A stretch of 64,000 nt of DNA from Chrysoperla carnea (Eukaryota > Arthropoda > Insecta > Neuroptera > Chrysopidae), in NCBI RefSeq assembly GCF_905475395.1, contig NC_058337.1:28358983-28422982 (forward strand), written 5' to 3'. The position numbers were made by a program, and so were the translations under genes. Numbering within the stretch: the stretch's first letter is position 1; every line of letters begins with the position of its first letter. The notes below the pieces were generated by a model, which was not told the DNA's origin, made no database searches, and saw only the letters and a list, made by a program, of their open reading frames with translations. Below are positions 12,708 through 25,689 of the stretch, piece by piece.

Positions 12708-12996
12708 TTCGTATCCTAAGCTCAGTTGGCTAAAGCGTAACCAATTCCCTCCGCGGTATGCTTAAGATAGCGAGTTCGATTCCCACCGTCGCAACAAAAT
12801 TTATTTAATTAATAGTTGTGATGGGCTGGTGTAGTGCATGGTATATGCATGAAGGAGGTGCACTCAGCTTCTGAAATTGAGGAGCTGATAAATAAAAATT
12901 ATCAGCGAAAAGGTGGTAAAACACATATATAGTATCACAATGGGCTCTATGGCCTAAGTGCGTCCTTCGTGGACAGTCATTATAACCTAACCTAAC
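12708..12996 (+). mobile_element. tRNA-derived SINE, copy 2, longer form
   Basis: Same family as the copy at 3840-4083 but in the opposite orientation. It shows AAGCTCAGTTGGCTAAAGCG (box A region), GAGTTCGATTCCC (box B), the shared body with AATTATCAGCGAAAAGGTGG and GTCCTTCGTGGACAG, and a short CCTAACCTAAC tail. It has about 45 extra bases (including GGTGCACTCAGCTTC) that the first copy lacks. It is inserted at the end of an R1 repeat, so it is younger than that R1 copy. A possible short duplication GTATA flanks it. Confidence 0.85.
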
Positions 12997-13318
12997 GTAT
13001 AATAATAATAAATATTTACTTTATGCATTTGTTTTTATGAAAATTTTTTTTTTTAAATTTTTTCCAAATGTCTGATTTTTATTTCGGTATCTATTGAAAG
13101 TATTTAGCCTCAAAGATATGTACCATTAAAATAATTAATATTGAAATGATTTAGGCAGTTATAAAAAGTTATTTGCATCATCTAGAATAGGAAATTGAAT
13201 GTATAGACGTATTAACAGCTGGTTTATTAATAATAATAACTATTTGCTCGAACATATTAAAAATAAAAATAAGCAAGGTATTGGACATGACGACTGACTA
13301 TGTATACTAACGTAGCGA

Positions 13319-13382
13319 TATGTATGTATATATGTATATATGTATATATGTATATACTTAACTTACGTATATACATAAGTAT
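13319..13382. repeat. TATG/TA microsatellite
   Basis: A short run of TATGTATATA-type units, imperfect at its right end, where ACGTATATACATAAGTATAT forms a small palindrome. Confidence 0.8.
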
Positions 13383-13399
13383 ATGGTGGGTTTATTATT

Positions 13400-14384
13400 A
13401 TTAATATTATCTTCAACGTGGTTATAAGAAGTTAAATAACGGTATTAACAAAATATACTGCACTGCCTGCCTATGCGAACGAGTATGTTATTTTAAATAA
13501 TAACATTTATAATAGTTCAGTAACTTCAACGTTCAAATCTAAATTTATTTTTCACTTCAGTTGAATGAAACTTTCAAGTAATTTTCACATATTCACCTAG
13601 TTTACAATACTCAGTACCTATTGCCCAAGTATTTTATAAAACGGTTTGGATTATCTAGTAACGATCGAAAATCCATCAGTACACTTTACTTATCAGTCAG
13701 AGTTTTTAGATTAGAAGCCAATCTCTTCAGAAAAGATTTTCATCACCCACTCTCATCCAGGTGGACCAAATACTGAAAAAGTGCAATCATTTTTTTTCAA
13801 ATAATTTGATGTTGTTCGCGCAAACTTCAAATTCGAATAAGACTAAAAAGCACTGAAAAAAATGATAAGACACCAAGAAAAAATCGATTACTTGAATTTT
13901 TCCACGTTTAACTACCGATTTACTGAGCAATGGTGGATTACTGAGAAGAAGATACAATGTACACTCACTGTCAGAAAAAGTGCCACAGTTAAAACCATTC
14001 TAAGCGTACTCATCATATGTATTGTTATAATAGTAACACTTAGAATGTTTTAAAACGAGCATTTTTTGTGACATTGAGTATACACTAATGGAAATTTGAT
14101 ATATTATTCAGAGAGATGAAAAATATCAACTATTTCAAAAGTAGTTTTTCGATAATTTTCTCGAATAGTGTAGGATTCACGAATTAAAATTTCTAAAAAA
14201 ATTGTAAAAATTTAAAAAATGTTTGCTTTGATCCATAATTCCCATCTCTTATCACGGGTTTACACTAAACGGACCTACAAAAACAAAACTTAAACTCAAG
14301 TAATAAAAAATTTTGCGAAAGTTATTATTTGAGTTTGATTTTTGTTTTTGTTTGTCCGTTTAATGGAAAACCGGAAACACTCAT
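13400..14384. other. Intergenic, no supported gene
   Basis: A plus-strand open frame at 13862-14053 (63 codons) ends in a hydrophobic stretch, but I recognise no family and see no splice or promoter support. At 14258-14365 a small imperfect inverted pair (ACTAAACGGAC near 14267 and GTCCGTTTAATGG near 14353) suggests another fold-back relic. Confidence 0.35.
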
Positions 14385-14855
14385 CTGATAATCAGATGAG
14401 ACATATTTTTTATGAAGTTTTATTTATTTTTAAACACTCCTATCACAGTTTTTCTATCGAAAAGTGTTCATGGCTATTTTTAATTACATTAATTTTAAGC
14501 AATTTTTTCCATGAACGATTTTTTTTAAATCATTATTTTCATAATTAAATTATCTTTCTTCTGGTACCAATTTCGATTCGTTAATAGATTGGTGTAGTTA
14601 CCTATATTGACTTACCTGTCCATATGGTATGAACAGACCTACACCGATCTGTTAGCCAATCGAAATTTGTCTCAGAAGAAAGATAATTTAGTTAGGAAAA
14701 TAATGGTATAGGCTGTTCTGAATAAAACCGTTCATGGACAAATTGATTAAATTTTATTTTATTAAAAATAGCCATGATCACTTTCCGATAGAAAAACTAT
14801 GATAGAAGTAAAATTTCATAAAAAAAATGTCCCCTCTAATTATCAGATTGGTAAA
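14385..14855. mobile_element. Fold-back element, about 470 bp
   Basis: The left arm contains ATCAGATGAGACAT, CAGTTTTTCTATCGAAAAGT, TTCATGGCTATTTTTAAT and AATTATCTTTCTTCTG. The right arm has the complements in reverse order (AGAAGAAAGATAATT, ATTAAAAATAGCCATGAT, GATAGAAAAACTATGAT, ATTATCAGATTGG). The arms are about 200 bp, imperfect, and converge near 14620. The 68-codon frame at 14342-14548 lies inside the left arm and is not a gene. Confidence 0.7.
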
Positions 14856-17800
14856 GATCGACCTTATATCGTCTCTTGTACTATTATCTATAAAGTTCCC
14901 TTATTAGGTTAGTCACAATTTTCAAACAGCATAAGGTACACAATATACATAATTTCGAGTTCCTGACAGTCGAAAATTTAATAGTTCGGTTATTTTATTA
15001 GAGAACTCTCACGATTTTCGAGAAAAGGATAAAAAAGTAATAAAATTAGCTTTCTCTACGCTTCCAACATGATTAAGTCATGTTAATAACAACAAGTTTA
15101 GAAAATTCAAGCAAAGTTTCAATTGAAATAATATCTTGATTTCAAAGTTGAAGTTACTGGACTAATTTATAATATTCATTTGTTCAGTTAATGTCAGCTT
15201 TAGTATAAATTTACTTTGGTTTTTGCTTTGTTTTTTTATTTAGATTTGTTAATTGCGATTGGACCATTAAATTCAATGCATCAGCATAGTTGAAATATGT
15301 TGTACACAAGTACATGCTATGAAAATATAATCAAAACTGAATATGATGTAAACTAGAACTCCATTGTTTTAATTAAAAAAATATGTTGTTTTTTTTATTT
15401 TTTTAACAAAGCAACATCATAACGAGATATTTTTAAATATTCTTCAACAATCGTTGCACAACTGAACGGGATTATTGTGTAGTTTTATTAACATTTCCTT
15501 GTTGATTTTAGATAGGTTCAGTTTTTAAGGTCGTTATGTCTCATTTTATTCGGCTTACGGGTTGTTTTACAAACTAAGGAATAAAATGAGTCTGATTTCG
15601 GCTAGATATTTTATCTACATTCTAGTTGTGAAATTCAGTCTATTGTAAAGAATACAACGTCCTTCAGCCCAAGTTTAGTGAAATAGTCCAAATATTTTAA
15701 AGTTTTAGATTGATGACTATTTAAAAGAAACCAAGTGGCAGAATACTGACAGTGCCTATCTGCATTGACTTCAGAATTGAATTCAGGAAGAAATAAACTA
15801 TGTTTCGATATCTCTAGCCATCTCCGACACTAGGCAAAATATTAAGAATCGGTCCTACTTGTCAATTTGTAGTAGGTTAAGTTTAAAGTTTAAATTTCGG
15901 TTGAGTTTCTAAAAAAAGTGTGACCCATCACCCTGTATGACTGTGCAAAATTTCAAGTCGATACTCCAATTTCATCCCAATCTGTTCAGCGGTTTCAGCA
16001 AATCTTAAGATCCTTGATAGTTCTTAGTATCTCAATTATAAGTTATAATATACTATCCCACAACTGGCTAGTCGAAAAAAAACCGGTAATATTCTTCGTA
16101 TCTTTCGTAAGTACAATTGACTCAGCTCAACAGATCTTGATGAAACACCAGGGGGGGAAGAGTCCTGATATAAAATTCTAGGAAGGGATATATATATATT
16201 TGAGAAAAAAAGAGAATAATGTATCTCCCAGGCAAGGAAAAAATAAACTATATTATTTCGGTTTTGACTCGATTTTCTTCGGGGGACACTGTAGATTCCT
16301 GAGAATTTGGAACGTTTATTACGTCAAGAAAATAATTTTAATTCTAAGTTATTTTTAAGGGCCTACTAGAACACGCAGAATATTACAGTATGTTGCCCAA
16401 ATTTGTTTCCAACATTTTAAAAATCGCATACTTCTCTGTCCCAACCTGTATTCTCATATAATACGTTGTTTATTGCAATAGATCCTACAGCCGCTATAAC
16501 AGGATCTAAGCCATTTTCTAACACTCAAAAATAGTCGACTTTCAAGACATTTCATGGAAAAAATCCCTTGATATAATTTTCTTAGGGAATAATACTTTTC
16601 ATCTCTTTAGTTAATAAAATTCTCCCAGCTATTGCTACATAAGAAACAATCCGTCTGAACAAAAGTCAATGTAGAGCAAATACAAATTTTAAGAAAACTT
16701 ATGGAATTCAGTTGAATTTCCTCAAATAAGGGTGTGTTTCGGCTATAACAATTTTTCGAGTTATAAGGTCTTGAATATCATGCTAATTTTTTTTATCTTG
16801 TGACAGACAAAAAGAACCGTTAATTACAGCATATAATTACACCCTGGAACGCAAATTAATATTAACGTAGTCAAATGATTGATTTTGACTTTTGTACAAT
16901 AATACCAACATTAGTTTAGCATTTTGCTGTAGGTACAATAGGGAAGGAAACTAAGTTTTTTTTATCACTACAAGTGAAGAATTGCTATAAAAAATATGAA
17001 CGTTTAAAACTCCTAATTACACAAAGATGTGACGTCACTACATCAGTTTTATTCTGTATGTAGTTATTCAATCTAATTATGTCGAACTAATTTATCCGCA
17101 GTTGTGAATCGCTTACAAAATACGAATACAATCGAATTTTCTTTCAACAACTTTTTTAGCATTTTTTCGAAATTTTGTAAAAATTTAATCTACTTTAAAA
17201 TAAATTACAGATAAAACCACAAAAAAGGAATTAGCAGGACGGTAATGAATTAAATAAAATTAAATTACCACGCCTAACGTATATACATTATTCTTATTTT
17301 ATCATTATTTTATTCATGTCAAGTTGCCAAATAAAGGTACATAATAATATATTTAAGTGTTATTCTACAGCCACTGCAGTTTTTATTTATTTTAAAATAA
17401 AAACAAAAGATTTAAATAATTGTAAGGGAATTAAGCCACCACCTTCAATTCTAAAATTACTCTATCGAAAAATTTAATCTTAGGAGACATCAGCCTGGAT
17501 CGATCTGTTCTCATCAAGTTCTCTACGAGTTCACTAGACACTCTAAGTGAACCACTTATAGAATTCATTGAAATGAATCATTATCCCGTTCGAAGCCGTA
17601 GGCAAATGCTAGTTATTAAATATATTCGACTTTCTTAAATAAAACAATAAATATGGTGGAAGCGCAGATAAATACATTCTACATAGTAAGAATTCATATA
17701 TTAAATAACTTACTTGCGTTTCCACCATTTAATTATAAAATTATAGGCTTACTTTCAACACGGGAGGATACCTTGATTCGTACGAAAATTTATCCCAATT

Positions 17801-17920
17801 TCCAATAAAATTTTTTTTAAAGTAATGACATTTGATGTAAGGTTTTTACTCCAATGATTATATCAACATGTGCGTTAGTAGGGAAACCCAATTTATGTCT
17901 GGCAAATTAAAATAAAATTT
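14856..17920. other. Gene-free stretch with degenerate repeats
   Basis: No coding region was recognised. Phrases such as AAAATTTCAAGTCGATACTC (about 15948) and CAGCGGTTTCAGC (about 15990) are typical of decayed insect transposons, and a family-B fragment sits near 17653. A G-run (GGGGGGG) occurs at about 16151. Confidence 0.35.
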
Positions 17921-18136
17921 GTATACCATGTATATGAAATATACCAAGGTATACTAAGTTAAGTTCCAAGTTTGTAACGCTTAAAAAAATTAATACTATG
18001 AACAAAATTTTGGTATAGGTGTTCATAAAATCACCTAATTAGTCCATTTCCGGTTGTCTGTCTGTCTTTCGTCTGTCGTCTGTCCGTCTGTCTTCACGAA
18101 TACTCAAAAACGAAAAGAGATATCAAGCTGAAATGA
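17921..18136 (-). mobile_element. R1 interspersed repeat, truncated, abutting an inverted copy
   Basis: This is the 3' half of R1 in reverse orientation, from TATACCATGTATATGAAATA to GATATCAAGCTGAAATG, where it breaks directly against a forward R1 copy. The matching region of that copy lies at about 18500-18736, so the pair forms a long imperfect inverted repeat. Confidence 0.8.
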
Positions 18137-18738
18137 AAACAAGTGAAAACAAACAATTGGATGAATTAATAGTTGAAATACCATGTAAAGACAGTGTTAA
18201 TTATTCTGTCACATTACACGTACATACATGTCACACATATATAACTGATATTCCCTTATAATACATACAATACAATTTGCGCATAATTTGCGTTCTCACG
18301 GGTAAACAGTGATGTGACGAAAAATGTTTCAAACAAAGGTTGTTTCTTTGCTTATAAGGAACATTTTTTACATTTAAATTTTTGTTCTATCTCTAACTGT
18401 TTACAAGATGAGTTCCACAGACCCAAGACCCAATTGACCTATGTTGCTCATTTACAAACTTGACCTCACTTTTTACGTTCTTAGCACGCTATAAAAATTT
18501 CAGCTTGATATCTCTTTTCGTTTTTGAGTAATCGTGATGGCAGATGGACAAACGGGCTGACCACAGATAGACGACAGACGACAGGCAGACGACAGACAGA
18601 CAACCGGAAATGGACTAATTAGGTGATTTTATGAACATCTATACCAAAATTTTGTTCATAGTATCAATATTTTTAACCGTTACAAACTTGGCACTAAACT
18701 TAGTATACCTTGGTATATTTCATAGACATGGTATAAAA
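18137..18738 (+). mobile_element. R1 interspersed repeat, full-length copy
   Basis: One of the most complete R1 copies, about 600 bp. It has the 5' block ACAAGTGAAAACAAACAATT, the GTAAACAGTGATG block, GTTCTATCTCTAACTG, ACTTTTTACG, then an enlarged purine tract of GACAGACGACAGGCAGACGA-type units (about 18540-18605), then GGAAATGGACTAATTAGGTG, and an end at CATGGTATAAAAAT. There is no open reading frame of note, so mobilisation would need a partner in trans. Confidence 0.85.
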
Positions 18739-19790
18739 ATGGCTTAAAATGATTTTAAATTAAACAATTCACAGCTTTATTCGAGAATGCACACTAGTTC
18801 ACGCAGTTAACGTCACCGCTCTCAGATGTCAAACGTACGTTGTTCCTCCCTAATTTCATTAAGAAAATAAAAATCCAATATCCAGCCGACTTAAAATAAA
18901 CTTTTTCATGACTTTATATCAAAAATGACCTGTTTAGATAAAAATTTTGTCGACAATAATATTTTAAAAATGTTATTTATTAATTTGGTCAATAATGACC
19001 ATGGCACACACCATGGTCATTAATGATAATTGTTAATAATAATTTAAATATAAATTAGGTAAATTGTTACATAGAATTAATATTTTTGATTTATTTTTTA
19101 ATTTAATGTTTTTTTAATAATTTTTATTTTAATTTTGTTAGAATCTAATGATGGTTGTAAAAATGATTTGATGATTTCGCCTACTCATTTTCAATTATTT
19201 CTAATTATTTTAACATATATTAAAATTTTATTTTCGAGGACGAATTATCATTTTTATTACGGAAATGCTTACTTCATGTTTTTGTTTTTACAAAACTGAA
19301 CAAGTATAAAAGAAAAAGGAAGCACTTTGAGGCCTAAAAGTGGCCTTAAAAAAAGGTATTGCTAAACGAAAGTAATCGAGTACATAAATGTATTCGAATT
19401 AATCGGGATCTGAACGACATAAAATGATAAAAAAATGAATTCCATTATCTATTAAACTTTTTTTGTCCCTTTTAGAGGCTGTATACAAAATATGTCCAAC
19501 ATCAATTTTTATGGCGGCTACGTTGAAACTAGAAAACTCAAATTTTCTAAAATTTGTTCGTTAAATATCACATTTAGTAAGTATAAATTAATTACAAGAC
19601 TATTTTCGAAAATTTCGCTTAGTAAAAATTTGAATAAAAAATACTTTTAAAGAAACATGCTTTTATTGTACTAAAAAGTAAAAAAAAAAATTTCATTAGA
19701 GTTACTTATACTTGATGAGCCATTCTTGATATTTTTAATTGAGTACCTCCAGCATTTAAAAAGCTTGTCCCTAAAAACTTTTTATACCCT
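18739..19790. other. Intergenic, nothing recognised
   Basis: The stretch is AT-rich. A short palindrome built on ATGACCATGG/CCATGGTCAT lies at about 18991-19026. No gene is supported. Confidence 0.4.
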
Positions 19791-20332
19791 GTATACTTAT
19801 ATGAAATATTCATCAAGGTATTGTAATTTTAGTTCCAAGTGTGTAACTCTTAGAAATATTTATAACACGAACATAATTTTGGTTTAGGTGTTCATAAAAT
19901 CATCTAATTAGTCCATTTCCAGTTGCCTGTCCCCTTGTCCGTCCGTCTATCATCACGATAACTCAAAAATGAAAAGAGATATGAAGCTGAAACTTTTAAA
20001 ACGTAAATGTGGGTCCCTAGGACCCATCATATAAACCGTTAGAGATAAAACAAAAGTTTAAATGTAAAAAATGTTCCTTATAAAAAAATAAACAACTTTT
20101 GTTTGAAACATTTTTTCGTAAACATCACTGTTTATCCGTGAGGGCGAAAAGTAGGACAAAGCTATAATGTCTATTTTCTCCAAAAAATTATTAGCCGAAA
20201 GGCCGCCATAATCGTGTTGGGTTTTTAAACTCTTCTAATTAATTAAAAATAATGAAAGCACTGACATTCAACACTTTCTATACAGGGTATTTCAACAATT
20301 AACTCAGTCAATTGTTTGATTTCACTTGTTTT
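19791..20332 (-). mobile_element. R1 interspersed repeat, variant subfamily
   Basis: The copy is in reverse orientation, from TATACCCTGTATACTTATAT to AATTGTTTGATTTCACTTGT. Its 5' third (about 20155-20275) differs from the main R1 type and contains GGACAAAG...TTTTCTCCAAAA and GTTTTTAAACTCTTC. The same variant segment occurs in the copy ending at 62886, defining a second subfamily. Confidence 0.8.
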
Positions 20333-20374
20333 TTATTTAAATTTTTAATTTACAATTAAAAAACGTACGTATTT

Positions 20375-20480
20375 CAAATACGGTGGAAGCGATGGGAAAA
20401 TCAGGTCATGCTTATCATAAATATGCATTTTCATCCAATTTAATTTCAGTTCAATCGGAAACTGGGAAGTGGTTCAAATT
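20375..20480 (+). mobile_element. Family-B repeat fragment
   Basis: It carries ATACGGTGGAAGCGATGGGA, a TGCATTTTCATCCAA block and AGTTCAATCGGAAACTGGGA, parallel to the family-B segments at 6850-6960 and 25996-26060. Confidence 0.6.
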
Positions 20481-23400
20481 TTAGAATATAGAAAATAGAA
20501 GCATACAAGTGAAGTTTTTAAAATGCATTTAAAATGACTTTTGATTTTTTTGATTGTAGTATTTGGTCTGCACTTTCCTGGGTTCTTTATTTCTAATATA
20601 TCGAAAATTTCAGTATGTTACCATTTTCCAAAAATATTGAATTTTCATTTGAAAAAAATCAAAATGATTTCAATTAATAAATAATTTCCTTCAATAGCAT
20701 TTGTAATTTTTTTTTTTTTTTTTTTTTGGTACGGGTCTCTGTACATTTATTTTAGTGCCCTTTGGTACATACCTTTAAGTAATAGTTTTTGCACTCCAAT
20801 ATAGATGACGTAAGCCTATTGGATTATAACTATTTTAGCCACACCTTCGAGTACATACATATTTCATCGTCTTGCATATTACATATGCTAGAAATATTAA
20901 ATATTATGATGATTATTTTAAGTGTATCAAGGCCGAATCCAAAGTGAATACGTAATTCACAAGAAATTTCTTCGACATCGACAACTTTTTAAAATATATT
21001 ATATTTATAAATTATAATCAAAAAATTGCTGCTCTATAACAAAAATCACTTCAGAAGGAAAACTTTAACGAAGTTTTGTAATTAATTTTATGTTAATTAT
21101 TGGTATCATTTAATTAAGTCCAAATTTTTCTGGAATTTTTCTTCGTATAGACATATGTTTAGTTTCTTTTACTTATCGATTTATAGGATTCTTCAAACAA
21201 AAACTTTAAGGAGAAGAGAGAAATTTGAACCCAAAATGGCTCGTACATAAATTTTTGGTGGAAGGCCTACTTAAGCAGAAGCAGACTTAGCACGACAGGT
21301 TAACACTGCTGTTTTTTAAGGTCCTCGCAATCTACCTGGTGCCCAGCCCTTTGAGAAAAAATTTGACTACTTCGTTTCCCTTTCCTTCTATTCACCCTCT
21401 TTTCTATTTTTTTTAGTCCTCGCAAATCTACCTAGGGCACCACAATCTCAAAATAAAAAAAGCTAAAAAAATTTTTTGATGGGGATTCCCAGACGTCTTA
21501 ATGGGTTTACCATTTAGACGTCTGGGCAATGTTTACCGCTCAATTGTATCGATGTTGATCGAGATCAATTTTTTGTAGGTTAGTTTTGAAAAGCTGGATC
21601 GACAATGTTTTTTTAATTGAATTTATATTTGGTTTTTGGTAGTACATACTATAATACAATAAATAATAAAAAATAATTTTATTGGTGTATGACTACAAGT
21701 TTTATTATATTTTCTCAAAATTTATTGAACTTTCGTTCATTCTCAAGAAATGTTTTTTTATTATTATTAGTTTCTTTTTTTTAATGTCCAACGTCAGATG
21801 AAAATTTTTTTTAAGGGATTTTTCATAAATAACATTCCAAATTTTCCTTAAATTCAGTAGGTAGATTTTCTAGATTTGTGTTATTTTATGGGGCCTTCAG
21901 AGGGGGGCCTTTTATGGTTCTAATTTTTAGGGGCCTTCAGAGAACTGAAAAAAAGATATTTTAAAGATATTTTAACATTGATCCTTATCGCAGATTTTAT
22001 TTTATTTCAAAAAACTGGACGTTCAGATTTTCAGTTCTCTGAAGGCTCCTAAAAATTTAACTGGTTAATTATGATACAATAATGGACAACTATGCCAAGT
22101 TTCATTAAATTCTGAATGCAAAGTCTATTACCGATAGTACTACCCTTATTTACTAATAGTGTTAATATATTATTCCCATTGCTTTCACAAAAAATAATTG
22201 CAAAAAATTGGTCGGGATTTTTATCTGGATACCACATCTGATCCTAACGTTATTTAACTCAAACTGATTGAAAAAAAAAGGCGAGAATTTGATATATAGA
22301 TAGGTTTTGCATAATAATCTGTCTTGCCCTAAAATTAGTAAAAATTTGCCAATCTTTTTTTTTTCAGATTTGCCGATCTTTTATCGATAGTATAAACATT
22401 GATATATAAAATCGAATTTACATAACAAAAAAAAATCGTTAAATCGTGAAACAATGAAATCATATAAAAATATATTTAACTTTCCAAAATGCTTTATAAA
22501 TTCTAAGAACTTGTTTTTGGCAAGACGTCATTTGGCATATTAAATAATTAAATTTTCAAAAATAATTCTTTTTTTGGGGCTTCAATAATTATACTAAACA
22601 TATTATAACGTATATTCAATAGGACCATAGGTGGGTATAACGAAATTAAATATCGACAAGTTGAAGAACCGCACGAGTGGGGATAAAACATATACGTTTA
22701 CAATTACAACAGAAGTTAATACAGGCGTTCTCGTTGTTCATCAACAAACTACTTGACAGTAAGTTAATGACTTTTAGACTGACTTAAGAGCCGTTGGCAA
22801 AATTAGTTGTTACGAAATGAAATTCTTTGACAACTATATTATAGTTATTAAACGCGTAAAATCAGAAAAATACTAAAAGTATACGAACAAGCTTTTGCAA
22901 AATTTTTTCCGTGAGGTTTCTATATATCTCGGTAATTAATTAACTTCTCGATTATCTTAAAATATTATTTTAAAAAACTGAAAAAATATTATCCAATAAG
23001 ATTCATTATTTTTATAAAAATTTAGATTAAGCAAAAAAAATACTCAATTTATTTAATTAAATGTCATAAACGAGTCTAAGCTCCATCATTAACATCCATC
23101 TCACTGTAAACAGGGTGTTTATACAATTAAGTAACTATGATATTTGTTATATTTCTTGTTTAAAATTGAAAAACTAAATTAATTTAATGCTTTCACTTTA
23201 ATATATTTTTTCATCAGATGCGTTATGATATCTGAAAGCAATCATAAGCAGAAATTAAAAAAAAAAAATATTAAAAGGGAGTGAAAAGTGAGTTTAAAAA
23301 CTTAATTAGAAAACTATGTTATAATCTTAAATTTAAAATACTTAGCTTTCCAGAATACAAATATTACCAGAATACTAATTTTATATTACCTATATATATC

Positions 23401-23775
23401 CATATATAATATAAAATTATAGGTAGATATTTATTAAATTCGATAATTTTCACTAAAAATTACCAAGCCTTAATACTAGTAATTGTGTATTTAGTAGCAA
23501 TGCCGAAATAGTAATAATTGTGTATTTAGTAGGAAGAGCAAACACATTCCCGGAAAATTATAGAATTTAGCAACCATAGAAGTCTAAAAATGTGCTTTTT
23601 CTACGAAAATCACACGCAATTTTTTTTTTTAATTTGTCAAAAATAAAGACAAACAAATAACAATTGTAGAAAGTCAATATTCCCATTTAAAATACCAGAA
23701 AATCAAATTTACTGGCGTCAAAACGCTATCTAGAAGTCAATATTCGCAACTCCAAGAAACTATATTTGGTAGCTG
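20481..23775. other. Gene-free stretch
   Basis: No gene is supported. A minus-strand frame at 22049-22237 lacks any motif. An 18-base poly-T tract follows about 20709. CCTCGCAA-TCTACCT occurs at about 21323 and again at 21418, a small direct repeat. An inverted pair at 21924-22057 is listed separately. Confidence 0.35.
21924..22057. repeat. Short hairpin with 28-base arms
   Basis: The left arm TTTAGGGGCCTTCAGAGAAC plus CTGAAAA pairs with the right arm TTTTCAG plus TTCTCTGAAGGCTCCTAAAA across a loop of about 75 bases. A third copy of GGGGCCTTCAGAG lies just upstream at about 21890, so a local duplication probably gave rise to the arms. Confidence 0.6.
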
Positions 23776-24150
23776 CACGGTAAGAAATGTTTGTGGATGT
23801 CACTATGTCAGTATCAGCGGGAACACCATACTGTGTACTGTAGGGAATAGTAACATTAGCAATAGCTATGGCGGGCGAGCCAATGTAGTTTTTGAGCCAG
23901 GCCCATACTGGCTGGCGATGCTCACAATACCTCTAGTGAATAGCCCTATTCATTGCTGTAATATTACTTATGCAAACACAGATAAATGTCCTGGAAGTTC
24001 CTGGATATGTCCTGGAGTTAAACTATCTCGACCCGTGCGAGAAATAATTTAAAATTAATAGTAAGATACTTTATTTATATTTATAGGCTGTTGGTATCTG
24101 TCTGTATACCATACCAGAATGGTAGTAAACGCCATGCATTTCTTACCGTG
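23776..24150. mobile_element. Short TIR element, CACGGTAAGA family, copy 2
   Basis: It begins CACGGTAAGAAATG and ends CATTTCTTACCGTG (perfect 14-bp inverted termini, 375 bp in all). The interior is more GC-rich than its surroundings, with no long frame. Unlike copy 1 at 4836-5085 no TA duplication is visible; the flanks read AGCTG and ACTGT. Confidence 0.7.
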
Positions 24151-24299
24151 ACTGTAATGACAGTTGGAGAGGATAAAAAATCTATTTCCATGGTATAAAC
24201 AAACAAAAAATCATAGAATATATATTCTATTTTATGTCATTCATAACTCTAGTTCGTAACCTCAATTAATAGAAATTCCTTATTTACAAGCTTTTATTT

Positions 24300-24605
24300 A
24301 GTTTCACCTGTCCCGTTGTCTGTCTGTCTGTCTGACCCACTTCCGGCTTTCCGATTAAGCTGAAAATTTGCATGCACATTTAGTTTGGATGACAATGCAT
24401 GGTAAGGTTGTGGCGTCCTAATTTCCAATCGCTTCCACCATATTTGATATATATACATTTTTTTTAATCTTAAATTAAAAATTTTAACAAAAAATACTTT
24501 TTATGGGACAAGCTTTTATTGTACTAAAAAATAGAAATTAATTTTATCTATGAGTCACTCATACCCGACTATGTGTAAAAGCTTGAGGCGCTCAATTTAA
24601 AATAT
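24300..24605 (-). mobile_element. Family-B repeat with fold-back arm
   Basis: Read in reverse it has TATGGTGGAAGCGATTGGAA, the AATGTGCATGCAAATTTTCA block and a GACAGACAGACAGACAACGG tract. The other side carries the arm with GGGACAAGCTTTTATTGTAC and GAGTCACTCATACCCGACTA, shared with 6545-6620 and 25690-25990. Confidence 0.65.
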
Positions 24606-25689
24606 CAAAAAAACAAGATTGTCTAAATATTTTAAATAGTTTTTTATCACACTCTCTAGATTTTTGGATATAGAAATAAATATCCAATTGAAAAGGGTAA
24701 CCTAATTATGATTCATCATATTATCAGCCAACTTTGAACGATATAATAATAAAAAGCCCGATGATCTAGGAATTTTTTGTGATTTTTGGAAACTTTGCTA
24801 ATCAAAAAATGTATTAATAAAGTTTTATTGAAATACCTAATATTATTCAATCCTTGCATATCTCCTTAAAAAAGAAAGGAAAAAAATTGAATTAAAATGA
24901 ATTATCTCTTTGATTTTCTCTAATTTACGAGTTTAATTTGGTAGATATAGACGAAAAGGCTAATTTGGGATTTTTTATTTAGATACTATATGTTTTAGTG
25001 TCTATGACTACTAAGTAATAGGTATTTAACAAGTGTATATACCTACAATAAAACTTTCAAACATTGGTAATTAGGTATCATTACCTAAAGTTTTTATTTT
25101 TAGTCTGTTAACGATAATGGTCTAAAATAGTAAATTAATTCCAAGAGAAAACTTCAATATTTCCTATAGGATTAAAATTATCAAAAATAAATATTATAAC
25201 ACAAGCAGTATAGAATTTTAACAAAGTATCAACACCGGAAATCTTCACTTTATTCAATAAATAAATACGTTCTTTCAGATAATAATGATTAATCGAAAAA
25301 AAGATACTTATTTCCAGAAAATACACCATTTTAGGGAAATTAAAATGAAAATTGATTAATTTTAAAGTTTAGTGTTACAATAATCACAGATCTGCAACTA
25401 AAAACTACTTCTTATAGATTTTTACCTCCTGAAACTGGGTATGCTTATTATAAAATTTCTATCACGTTATCTTGCAAAACTCTTTTCGAAAAGACGATAA
25501 TAATAGGGATACTGACTCACGAAGGGACCTCATAGTTTTGATTATTTATATCCCAACAAAATAACGATGCCAGATTAGTTTGTGATAAACCATGCAGAAA
25601 AAAGAAAATGAAAAACGTCCTCGAAAGCAAAAAAAAATAATTTCAAAGACAAAATCGGTGAAATGGCAATTTTTGATAGGTAGGTATAT
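24606..25689. other. Intergenic, nothing recognised
   Basis: No coding or RNA gene is supported. A 64-codon minus-strand frame at 25135-25329 has no recognisable feature. Confidence 0.4.
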
